Below the pieces are notes generated by a model. It searched no databases. It saw only the letters and a program-made list of their open reading frames with translations, and had not been told where the DNA came from. From assembly GCA_029782225.1 (NCBI GenBank), contig JAKOVF010000221.1, positions 1 to 62,590 on the forward strand: a stretch of DNA of 62,590 nucleotides, written 5' to 3'. Every line of letters begins with the position of its first letter. Position 1 is the stretch's first letter. Shown here piece by piece: positions 19,295 to 26,863 of this stretch. The translations under genes were made by a program, and so were the position numbers. The DNA comes from Chloroflexota bacterium (GTDB lineage: Bacteria > Chloroflexota > Anaerolineae > Anaerolineales > Villigracilaceae).

Positions 19295-19844
19295 TGCTTT
19301 TCTCCCAATTGGCTTTCAGCCAATCCAGAGTTCGATAGAAAGTCATTTTCACTGAGCCTTCACTTCGGCAAAGGAGCTTCGCAATCTCCGAGAATCCCAG
19401 CCCTGCGGCAAACCGCAGACGCAGGATTTCGCGGCGATCATCGTCCAGCTTATGCAGCAGGCCATTCAAGTGCGCGTGCGCTTCCGTTTGCTCCAGGGTA
19501 ATTTGCGGGTCAGGGGAGTCATCGGCGATTTCATCAAGCGGGTCGTTCGGTCGCTGGCGGTAGAGATCGATCAGCCGCCGCTGTGCAATGGTGAACAGCC
19601 AGGCTGCGAACTGTCCGCGCTCGCGATAGGAGGCCAGTCCTTCGAGGGCATCGGTGAATACCTGTGCAGTCAAATCTTCCGCATCTTTGGCATTTCCAAG
19701 GCGATGATACAGGTAGCGATAAAGCGGCGTCACGTAGCGTCTGTACAGAGTCGTGAAGGCCTCTGCGTCGCGGTGCGCTTCCTTCGCAAGCGTTGCATCG
19801 TCCAATTGGGAATAGTCCATGGCGGGCAATGATGTGGATTGCAT
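19287..19844 (-). CDS. ECF-type RNA polymerase sigma factor
   Basis: Alternative sigma factor, 185 residues. Region 2 (about 25-95) contains LYRRYVTPLYRYLYHRLG and DAEDLTAQVF for core binding and -10 recognition. Region 4 (about 125-180) has a helix-turn-helix with LRLRFAAGLGFSEIAKLL and GSVKMTFYRTLDWLK. Regions 1 and 3 are absent, as usual for extracytoplasmic-function sigmas. The gene is followed with overlap by the membrane anti-sigma-like gene, the standard arrangement. A perfect 19-bp dyad lies 39 bases upstream of the start. Confidence 0.92.
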   Translation of the reverse strand: MQSTSLPAMDYSQLDDATLAKEAHRDAEAFTTLYRRYVTPLYRYLYHRLGNAKDAEDLTAQVFTDALEGLASYRERGQFAAWLFTIAQRRLIDLYRQRPNDPLDEIADDSPDPQITLEQTEAHAHLNGLLHKLDDDRREILRLRFAAGLGFSEIAKLLCRSEGSVKMTFYRTLDWLKANWEKSNE

Positions 19845-19882
19845 TCACCCTGTATATCGGTGGAGAAGAGGAAAAGTAACAA

Positions 19883-19901
19883 ACAGGTGACCGTCACCTG
19901 T
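19883..19901. promoter_or_regulatory. Perfect 19-bp dyad upstream of the sigma gene
   Basis: ACAGGTGACCGTCACCTGT is a perfect palindrome around one central base. It sits between the stop of the CAP-LysM gene and the sigma-factor start. Downstream on the minus strand is TTTGTTACTTTT, so it may be a terminator for the CAP gene. Its compact dyad and distance from the sigma start also fit a repressor operator. Confidence 0.5.
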
Positions 19902-19906
19902 CCAGA

Positions 19907-20947
19907 TTATTTCGAGGGGCGGATAAACATTGCGCCCACCACCCCGCCCACAACCGCTACCATCACGACGATCCCAGCCCACAGGCCGGCCGTGGAAGAG
20001 CCAGGTTTTGTTTTCGTGACAGCCGAAGGTGTGGCCGCCGGCTGAATCGTCATCGTAGGGAAGCCGGGGCGGACCACGATTTGAGTCGGTGTCCCGGTCG
20101 AGAAAGGAGTTTGGGAAGAGCGAGGCGTCGCCGAAGCTGGCGGTGGCTGGGTCGCTGCTCTCTGGACAAGTAGAGTCTGGCCCTCATAGATGGTGGTCTC
20201 TGCCCCGAGATTATTCCAGGCGCGAATCTGATCAATCTTTACACCGTACGTGACGGCAATACTCCAAAGCGTTTGACCAAACCGCACTTTATGGAATACA
20301 TCTCCATCAGGGCGCGCTGTGCTGCGGGCCACAGGGATGATGTACTCTGAAATCAGCGAATTCCCACTGCTGGCGCCAGCTACGGCACCGGAAGCCACCT
20401 GCGTCAAAATATCATAGGCTTCTGATTGCTGCAAGCCACTGCTGGTGCGGAGAGCTGTATCGATCACCACATAAATCTGGTCACCAACTGCTACGCCCGC
20501 GCCGATGTCGCTGCGGTTCTGGGAAAGCATCGTATTGGTATGGAGATCGTCGCTAAGCCAGAATGAAATGGCTTCATCCACCGTAGAGGCGGCCACCCAG
20601 TTTTCGGAGCGATAGCCGTCGAGAGTCAGATCGCCAGAAAGAGGATAGCCCAGCATGATCAACTGCTGACCCAGAGTAATCCCGTTCGGTCGCGCGTGAC
20701 CGACCGCGCCTTCGCTGGCGGCCAGGGCATTCGCCTGCTGTTGGGCGACCTGCGTCAAAATAGGATGGACGGATAACGGGGCCAGTCCATATGTGAGGCG
20801 TAAGGTATTGACCGCATCGATAATCCCAGCCGGTGTGACGATGCCATCCTGCTTCAGCTCCGGACGGGCAAAAGCTCCTTTTAGCGGAAGCAGGCAGACA
20901 GTCAGGGCAAGAAGCGGGATGGCTGCAAACCAGATTCGTTTGTTCAT
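19907..20947 (-). CDS. Secreted CAP/SCP-domain protein with LysM and C-terminal membrane anchor
   Basis: 346 residues from ATG 20947 (a TTG four codons upstream is less likely). A signal peptide or anchor at about 4-28 precedes a CAP domain (about 40-170; VNTLRLTYGLAPLSVHP, then HARPNG and ENWVAASTVDEAISFWL). A LysM domain (about 218-262; VRFGQTLWSIAVTYGV) should bind peptidoglycan. A Pro/Thr-rich linker and a final hydrophobic helix (about 322-343) complete it. CAP proteins are extracellular with varied or unknown activities. It follows the FW-domain lipoprotein by about 40 bases. Confidence 0.88.
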   Translation of the reverse strand: MNKRIWFAAIPLLALTVCLLPLKGAFARPELKQDGIVTPAGIIDAVNTLRLTYGLAPLSVHPILTQVAQQQANALAASEGAVGHARPNGITLGQQLIMLGYPLSGDLTLDGYRSENWVAASTVDEAISFWLSDDLHTNTMLSQNRSDIGAGVAVGDQIYVVIDTALRTSSGLQQSEAYDILTQVASGAVAGASSGNSLISEYIIPVARSTARPDGDVFHKVRFGQTLWSIAVTYGVKIDQIRAWNNLGAETTIYEGQTLLVQRAATQPPPASATPRSSQTPFSTGTPTQIVVRPGFPTMTIQPAATPSAVTKTKPGSSTAGLWAGIVVMVAVVGGVVGAMFIRPSK

Positions 20948-20988
20948 GTCGATGTCCAACCCGGGTGGAACAATCTCTCAGATTCGGA

Positions 20989-21744
20989 TCACGGTGTAGC
21001 AGTGGGCGTCGGCGTGCTGGTCGGCGGACCTTCCGATGTGGCAGTCGCGGCCGGCGTATCTGTTTCCGGCTCTCCCACCTGGATCGAAACGACCAGCGTG
21101 GCGCCAAACATGTGGCCCTCCGCATCTGCCAGACGCCAGTAGCTCTTATAAGTTCCGGGGGTCCGCGGCGCCGTTAGACCAATCGAAAGTTCTGACCAAT
21201 CCAACGGTGTGACCAATCTTTGGATTTTTGTTGGTCCTGAACCCATGGCATCACCCACAGGAGTTAATGCGTACTGATACATCCAGTTACAGGTTCCGGT
21301 GTTTTGTACTTTCCAGGTCTTGGTAAAATCCTGTCCTTTTTGAATGACCGTCCCGGCTGGAATCGTGACGTCACGGATGAAGGCAAGGTTATTGCATCCA
21401 TAAGCCAGTGCGCCCGCGTTTGGCGTGGATGTGTAAAATGTACCGGTGGGAATCGGGGTGCCAGCAGTGGTAGTCCAATAAAAGATGGTGGATGTCGCTG
21501 AAGCTACCGGCACAAGCGAGGGAAACGGGCTTGGAGTGGAATAAGGGGTTTGAGTGCTGGTGGCCGTGCTCGTAGCCGGTGTGACCATTGCTGTTTGAGT
21601 CTGGAAAAACGCCGCCACCATCGTTCCCACGCCCTCTGTCAGCGCAATATTCACATCATCTGGGGTTGCGGTCTCAGCACCACAGGCAGAAAGAGCAATC
21701 ATAGAAATAGCAAGCACGATCCATACTTTTTTTCCAAATTTCAT
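20989..21744 (-). CDS. Lipoprotein with NBR1-type FW (four-tryptophan) Ig-like domain
   Basis: 251 residues: a lipoprotein signal with LSAC and lipidated Cys21, a Thr/Pro-rich stalk, one FW domain (about 115-225) and a Thr/Pro-rich C-terminal tail. FW-domain features are IPAGTVIQKGQDFTKTWKVQNTG, CNWMYQYAL and GTYKSYWRLADAEGHMFG, which include the conserved tryptophans. This domain is known from the human autophagy receptor NBR1; bacterial versions occur in surface proteins. The function here is probably extracellular binding, but the partner is unknown. It is adjacent to the CAP-LysM gene. Confidence 0.82.
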   Translation of the reverse strand: MKFGKKVWIVLAISMIALSACGAETATPDDVNIALTEGVGTMVAAFFQTQTAMVTPATSTATSTQTPYSTPSPFPSLVPVASATSTIFYWTTTAGTPIPTGTFYTSTPNAGALAYGCNNLAFIRDVTIPAGTVIQKGQDFTKTWKVQNTGTCNWMYQYALTPVGDAMGSGPTKIQRLVTPLDWSELSIGLTAPRTPGTYKSYWRLADAEGHMFGATLVVSIQVGEPETDTPAATATSEGPPTSTPTPTATP

Positions 21745-21818
21745 GGGTCCTCCAGGGGACTATGATACTTGAAGAATCCCTCCTGTGGCGAAATTCTCAT
21801 CTTTTGTGAAGTCAGGCA

Positions 21819-22976
21819 CTATATGTGCGCAGGAAGCTCATTTTTCAAGGCCCGCAGGAGGGCATCAATATCCTGTTCTGTGTTGTAACCCTGAATGGAT
21901 ACACGAATCAGCTTGTTTCCGTTCCAGTCAATGAGCGGGACTTCAATGCGATATTCCTTGTATAGCCGTTCTTTCAACAAAACGAGATCAGTATTGGCTG
22001 GCAGGGGCACGGAAACCATTTGTCGGAACCAGCCCTTACGGGAGGCGTGAAGCGGAGAGAGGCCGGTCAATGTGCAGATTCGGTTTTGTGCTTCCACCGC
22101 CAGTTCATGGCAGACGACGCGGACACTTTCCCAATCATGTCCCTCCTGAAATCGAATCGCGGCAGGAACCGACAGGAACGCAGCAATGTCGCGCGTCCCC
22201 CACCATTCGAAGTAATCCACGAAAGTACTGCCACTTGGCATTTCGGACTCATAGCCCCATGAGACGACAAGAGGCTTGAGGAGACTCTGCATCTGAGGCC
22301 GGGCGTAGAGAAAGCCTGCACCTTTTGGCGCGCAGAGCCACTTATGAAGGTTGCCGGCATAGAAATCTGCGCCGAGAGAATCCAGTTGAAGGGGAATTTG
22401 GCCGGGTGCGTGTGCACCGTCAATGATCGTAATGATTCCCGCTTCACGCGCACGGTGAACAATCTCTTCTACCGGGAAAATGATGGCGGTCGGCGAAGTG
22501 ATATGGCTGAGGAAGATCACCCGTGTGCGCGACGTTACACCACGCCAGAAATCTTCGACGAATTTTTCTTTTGAGACCATCGGCGTGGGAATCGCCTGAT
22601 TGATGTAAGTGAAGCCGTGTTCCTTCGAGAGAAACCGCCAGGTCCGATCGAGCGCGCCATACTCATGATTGGTAGACAGCACCTCAGCGCCTGCATCCAA
22701 CTCGAGCGAATGCGCAACGATGTTCAGAGCGATGGTCACGTTCTGGGAATAGATCACGTTGTTTGCACTGGTTCCCAGGTAGTTTGCAAGCTCTGTGCGC
22801 GACTCGGCCATGAGTGCATTATGACGTCGCCCCAGAAATTCCACCGGCTGATTCTCCAATTCTCGCTGCCAGCGCTGATACACGTCAAAGACGGGTTTCG
22901 GTGTTGCGCCAAAGGACCCGTGGTTGAGGAAGATAACATCCGGATCCAGAAGAAAATGTTCTTTCAGAGATGACAT
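21819..22976 (-). CDS. Class V aminotransferase family PLP enzyme (isopenicillin-N-epimerase-like)
   Basis: 385-residue fold-type I PLP enzyme. The PLP lysine is Lys212 in FYAGNLHKWLCAPKG, and IIDGAHAPGQIPL carries the aspartate that contacts the pyridine nitrogen. The N-terminal LLDPDVIFLNHGSFGATPKPV is typical of the isopenicillin-N-epimerase/cysteine-lyase-like branch. The exact reaction (epimerase, desulfurase or lyase) cannot be assigned. It stands alone, with no partner genes, next to a kinase remnant. Confidence 0.88.
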   Translation of the reverse strand: MSSLKEHFLLDPDVIFLNHGSFGATPKPVFDVYQRWQRELENQPVEFLGRRHNALMAESRTELANYLGTSANNVIYSQNVTIALNIVAHSLELDAGAEVLSTNHEYGALDRTWRFLSKEHGFTYINQAIPTPMVSKEKFVEDFWRGVTSRTRVIFLSHITSPTAIIFPVEEIVHRAREAGIITIIDGAHAPGQIPLQLDSLGADFYAGNLHKWLCAPKGAGFLYARPQMQSLLKPLVVSWGYESEMPSGSTFVDYFEWWGTRDIAAFLSVPAAIRFQEGHDWESVRVVCHELAVEAQNRICTLTGLSPLHASRKGWFRQMVSVPLPANTDLVLLKERLYKEYRIEVPLIDWNGNKLIRVSIQGYNTEQDIDALLRALKNELPAHI

Positions 22977-23017
22977 GAGACCATTATATGGGAAATCATT
23001 CCTTCAAGCTAAAGGCA

Positions 23018-23220
23018 GCCGGGCAGGGTGGAAGTATTTTGCCCACGGTGAAAGCGCCCGAAGAGATGCGGGAGATCGTCTGCCGGAACTCCAATTCCTG
23101 TGTCGGTGACATGGACCAGCACCCCTCGTCTTCAGATTGGAGGGAGGGGTTGATCGCGTCTCCCCCTTCCGTGAACTTGAGCGCGTTCTCGGACAGCTCT
23201 CCGGAACCCGACAATAGTCC
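23018..23220 (-). pseudogene. Remnant of a sensor histidine kinase ATPase domain, frameshifted
   Basis: On the minus strand one frame reads ELSENALKFTEGGD, the N-box of a HATPase domain, as far as about 23125. The adjacent frame then continues with VHVTDTGIGVPADDLPHLF and GRFHRG, the G1 and F boxes, before stopping just short of the G2 box. The switch occurs at a GAGGGG run. Nothing upstream or downstream supplies the dimerisation domain or the rest of the ATPase domain. This is a decayed fragment, not a gene. Confidence 0.8.
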
Positions 23221-23222
23221 TA

Positions 23223-23251
23223 TTGTCTATACCCTTACAAAGTAGTATAAT
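23223..23251 (+). promoter_or_regulatory. Sigma-70 type promoter for the pel operon
   Basis: TTGTCT (23223-23228) and a consensus TATAAT (23246-23251) with 17-base spacing point toward the pel genes. The next start codon in that direction is at 23700, so the transcript would have a leader of about 440 bases. Confidence 0.7.
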
Positions 23252-23699
23252 GAAACTAACAGTTTTGTAAGCTTATTGGCGTGCTCCGATTATCCCAGAG
23301 TGAATTTTGAGTTGGAGGGTTAAGAGTGCATAAGCGTACGGAAGCCGAAAGTTAATATTTGCACGCCTCAAGAGCCGACATCAGCCTGTCTGCTCTTTTT
23401 TCCAGCGCGAAATGGAATACCGGGGTAAAGAGCGCTCAGCACTCTCTGAAACAGCACGTTAGATGTAGGATGGAGGTCTTGGGGAGAACTCTTACCAACG
23501 TGCAGTAAATGTGGAGGTCGTTTGTCGAATTCACGCTACTGTTAGCAGATTAGTTACTAGGTGTGATAACCGAGATACCTGGGGTGTTTATTATTGGTGT
23601 GAACAATTTAGCAGCGCTTGTTTAGAGGTGGAAAATTCTTCTCCGTGGAGATGCCGCGTTGCACGTTCAGAATTGCAGTTCTATTTTCTCAGAGAAACA
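23252..23699 (+). promoter_or_regulatory. Long structured 5' leader of the pel operon
   Basis: About 440 bases without a convincing gene lie between the promoter and the PelD start. They contain an intrinsic terminator (annotated separately) and, further on, a hairpin closed by GCACGTT (23454-23460) and AACGTGC (23497-23503). A reading frame open from 23511 merges with pelD, but its first 63 codons are Cys/Arg-rich with no family resemblance, so it is treated as leader. No c-di-GMP riboswitch consensus was recognised. Confidence 0.55.
23370..23401 (+). terminator. Leader terminator (candidate attenuator) upstream of pelD
   Basis: AAGAGC pairs with GCTCTT, and an inner GACA/TGTC stem is separated by one mismatch; the hairpin at 23370-23397 runs into a tract of six T. 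It lies between the promoter and pelD, so it should stop most transcripts unless overridden. Confidence 0.65.
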
Positions 23700-25868
23700 A
23701 TGAATATCTTGATTACAGGAAATCTTTCCTCTCTTGCCGCGACCTTTATTGAAGAACTCACAAAACGGAAGCATCGCCTAGTCCTGGCATCTGACGACGC
23801 GGATAAATTAGGCATTAAATCCAGCGGAGCAATTGTACATTCTGTTAATCCTGCGGGGGATCTCTTTAAAGACGCAATGTCAGCGTACGGTTTCGATGTC
23901 GTCATATTCATCTCTACGCGCGAGGAGCGCTTATCAGAGGAGAAGGATCTCAATACGGGGCATCAGCTTGATGGTCTATGGAACGTCCTGGAACTCTGCA
24001 AACACAGAAAGCTGAAGCACTTTTTCTACATTTCCTCGACCGAAGTGTACGGGGACAGTCAGGATGTGTCTGAGAACGCGGTACCTCAGCCTGCCTCCCT
24101 AAACGGGTACACCCTGTTGGCCGGGGAACAGTACTGTCGGATCTATCACGATAAATTCGGAGTGAACACGACCATAGTCCGGCTTACGAATATCTATGGG
24201 CCTCAGGAAAAGAGCGGCCTGCTCTATCGCTTGATCATGGCCTGTAACGGCAAAGGCAAGGCCAGCCTGCCGGTTCGTGAGGATAGCGAAATCAGCCTGC
24301 TCCATGTGCTCGATGTTACAGACTTTCTGATCCGCGCCATCGATGAAAAGTACACATCAGATTCGATGGTAGTAAACCTATCCTCTTCAAAATCTTTCAA
24401 GTACTCTGAACTTACTGGAATGCTCCAAAAGTATTATCCATCGTTGGCATTGACCTTTGCGGATGAGGATGATCTTCATACGCGACCTGCAAAAGTTTCG
24501 TCTGCCAGGCGCATCTATGACTGGGTTGACACTTATACCTTTGACCAGGAACTGGAGCATCTTCTGGAAATATTTCACGGCGAACGCTTGCCAAAAAAAT
24601 CCGGGCTGGATGCAATCACCAGGAGGTTGTCCAACTACCCTGAATTCCTAAAATGGATTGAGTTAATTGCAGGCACCGTGTTGATTCAGTTGCTGAGCCA
24701 GATGACTGGCACATTGATCCAATTCAAGTATGTGGACTTCCGACTGCTCTTCGTTGTCATAATGGGCTCCATCTACGGCATGCAGACCGGTTTGTATGCC
24801 GCGATCCTCGTGAGCATTTCCATTTTATATACCTGGATGGAGCTGGGCTTTGATTGGGCTCTGCTGATTTACAACGTCGGGAATTGGCTTCCCTTTGCGC
24901 TCTATTTTACAGCAGGCATGATCACGGGATACAACCGTGACAAAAACGAGAATCAACTCACAAACGCGCAGAAGCGGACGCGTCTTCTGGATGATAAATA
25001 TTCGTTCCTGTACGGGGTATTTAACGACATTCGTAAACTCAAAGATGAATTTCGGGAGCGCTTGCTGGGTTATCGGGATAGTTTCGGAAAGATATTTACG
25101 ATCACCCAGGAACTGGACCAATTGCAGGAACAGACGATCTTTTTACGCGCGCTCAGCATACTGGAGGAACAGATGGACAACAAGAGCATCGCCATCTATT
25201 CCCTGGATGAAAACAGAACCTATGCAAGGCTTGAAGCGAGTTCGGCACCCCTCAAAACCAGGCTCTCGAAATCCCTCGATCTATCGGATTATCCGGAAGT
25301 TAGGCCGTATATCGAACAGGGGAAGATCTTTCAAAATACAAGCTTGCTGCCGGATTATCCTGCTTACCTGGTGCCTGTTTTCAATAACACTTATCCTTTT
25401 AATGTTCCCGCAGCCATGATCGTCGTTTGGTCTGTGAAGTTTGAACAGTACTCAACGTACTACTATAACTTGCTCAAGGTGCTTTGTGGCTTGATCGAAG
25501 CTTCTTTGGTCCGCGCCACCCTCTTTTCGAATGCAAATTACGAGCGAACGTATCTGCCAACGACCAAAATATTGACCCGTCAGGCCTTTATGGAAACCCT
25601 CAAAATACGGGTTGAAATGAAGAAGAACAGGGTGTCTGATTTTCAGCTGGTCGTCATGCAGAGCCCTGACCATCGCTTTGAGGCGATCTACCCGTGTTTA
25701 GCTGAGGAGATTCGTGCCACAGATGTCATTGGTGCGTGCACCGACGGAGATTATTATATTCTGCTCGCTCAAGCCGATAAGCTGGCAGCACAAGACGTTG
25801 TGAAGCGGCTGGCCAGACATGGAATTCAGAGCAGGCTTGTTGACGCCAATCAAATCTTATTGGATTGA
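23700..25868 (+). CDS. pelD: PelD-like c-di-GMP receptor with N-terminal SDR/epimerase-like domain
   Basis: Inner-membrane regulator of Pel polysaccharide synthesis, 722 residues from ATG 23700. The order is: SDR/NAD-epimerase-like domain (about 1-310), four or so membrane helices (about 325-430), a helical linker, a GAF domain (about 490-625) and a degenerate GGDEF-like domain (about 640-722). The last domain has the I-site RATD at Arg672-Asp675, followed by a degraded active site (TDGDYY), as in a c-di-GMP receptor that no longer makes it. The SDR part lacks a normal glycine motif (TGNLSSLAA) and the catalytic lysine (Y137-TLL-A141), so it may be structural. The gene heads the pel operon. 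Confidence 0.82.
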   Translation: MNILITGNLSSLAATFIEELTKRKHRLVLASDDADKLGIKSSGAIVHSVNPAGDLFKDAMSAYGFDVVIFISTREERLSEEKDLNTGHQLDGLWNVLELCKHRKLKHFFYISSTEVYGDSQDVSENAVPQPASLNGYTLLAGEQYCRIYHDKFGVNTTIVRLTNIYGPQEKSGLLYRLIMACNGKGKASLPVREDSEISLLHVLDVTDFLIRAIDEKYTSDSMVVNLSSSKSFKYSELTGMLQKYYPSLALTFADEDDLHTRPAKVSSARRIYDWVDTYTFDQELEHLLEIFHGERLPKKSGLDAITRRLSNYPEFLKWIELIAGTVLIQLLSQMTGTLIQFKYVDFRLLFVVIMGSIYGMQTGLYAAILVSISILYTWMELGFDWALLIYNVGNWLPFALYFTAGMITGYNRDKNENQLTNAQKRTRLLDDKYSFLYGVFNDIRKLKDEFRERLLGYRDSFGKIFTITQELDQLQEQTIFLRALSILEEQMDNKSIAIYSLDENRTYARLEASSAPLKTRLSKSLDLSDYPEVRPYIEQGKIFQNTSLLPDYPAYLVPVFNNTYPFNVPAAMIVVWSVKFEQYSTYYYNLLKVLCGLIEASLVRATLFSNANYERTYLPTTKILTRQAFMETLKIRVEMKKNRVSDFQLVVMQSPDHRFEAIYPCLAEEIRATDVIGACTDGDYYILLAQADKLAAQDVVKRLARHGIQSRLVDANQILLD

Positions 25869-25965
25869 GCGCACCCATGCGTAGAGAACAGGATCCACAA
25901 TGACCGCGCTATCTTTTTGGAGGGTCTGTTCAAAACTCCTTGAAGGGACTCAAGCGAAGTGACCG

Positions 25966-26859
25966 GTGAACATTCAGTCTGAATTACTCCTCATTCTTGT
26001 TCTTGTCGCGGCGGTCCTGGTATATGCGATTCTGATCTATTTCGGAAAATCGCAGTTGCGGAAAGAACACATCCTCCCATTATGCCTCATTCCTGTGTTC
26101 GGGCTGCTCATGGCGCTGATGATCGAATTCATGATCCGGTCGGGCAAACAAGGGATGAGAACCCTGGATTCCGAACACGCTCCTGCTGATGATGAGATTC
26201 TGTGGACCACGTTGAAAAGTTTCCGTGAACGGCGTGATTTGGTTCCGCTGGAAGAGGCAGTCCTGATAGATGAGGTAAAAGTACGAAGAAGGTCCATGCT
26301 TGAGACTTTATATTCCGATCCATTCAACTATTTAGCGGTACTGAATACGGCCAAATATAACGAAGATGTGGAAACCTCGCACTATGCCACCACGACCATC
26401 TCAAGGGCACAGAAGAATTTTCAGATTTCCATTCAAAGGCAGGCTTCCGAAGTTGAATGTCATCTCGATGACCCGGCGGCCCTGGACGCCTATATTGAAA
26501 TGCTTGGGAAATATATCCAGAGCGGCCTGCTCGAAGAGAATCTCTTAAGAAATATGCGTATGGTGTACGCAAAGGCACTGGATAGAAAGCTTCGTATGGT
26601 GAAAGATGATCGAAATGCGCTCACTGAGAAGCTGAGGAACGCGATTGAACTGCAGGATTATTCCTGTGCCTCTGAGACAAGCCAACTGCTAAGAGAATAT
26701 TGGCCGGAAGATGAACAGACCTGGATCGAAACTCTACGTGTTTGTGTTGAAGGCCTGGATCGCACACAATTACAAGAAATCATTCAGGAAATTCAAGCTC
26801 GGGAAATCATTTGGACACAACAGGGCAGGGAGCAGGTTGGGCCATGGGTGAAAGCATGA
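25966..26859 (+). CDS. pelE: PelE-like membrane protein of the Pel synthesis complex
   Basis: 297 residues with two N-terminal membrane helices (about 4-25 and 36-56) and a mostly helical cytoplasmic region with TPR-like pairs of helices (for example ALDAYIEMLGKYIQSGLLEEN). This is the topology of PelE, which joins PelD to the PelF/PelG synthase-transporter. Sequence similarity alone is weak, so the call rests on topology and position between PelD and PelA. A GTG start at 25966 with a poor ribosome-binding site leaves the exact start open. Confidence 0.65.
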   Translation: MNIQSELLLILVLVAAVLVYAILIYFGKSQLRKEHILPLCLIPVFGLLMALMIEFMIRSGKQGMRTLDSEHAPADDEILWTTLKSFRERRDLVPLEEAVLIDEVKVRRRSMLETLYSDPFNYLAVLNTAKYNEDVETSHYATTTISRAQKNFQISIQRQASEVECHLDDPAALDAYIEMLGKYIQSGLLEENLLRNMRMVYAKALDRKLRMVKDDRNALTEKLRNAIELQDYSCASETSQLLREYWPEDEQTWIETLRVCVEGLDRTQLQEIIQEIQAREIIWTQQGREQVGPWVKA

Positions 26860-26863
26860 CAAA

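Noticed and set aside
23252..23370. Possible c-di-GMP riboswitch in the pel leader
   Set aside because: The conserved class I and class II motifs could not be matched; only a terminator and generic hairpins are supported.
23511..23699. 63-codon upstream extension of the pelD reading frame
   Set aside because: Cys/Arg-rich, no family resemblance, no ribosome-binding site; the SDR-like fold begins at the ATG at 23700.
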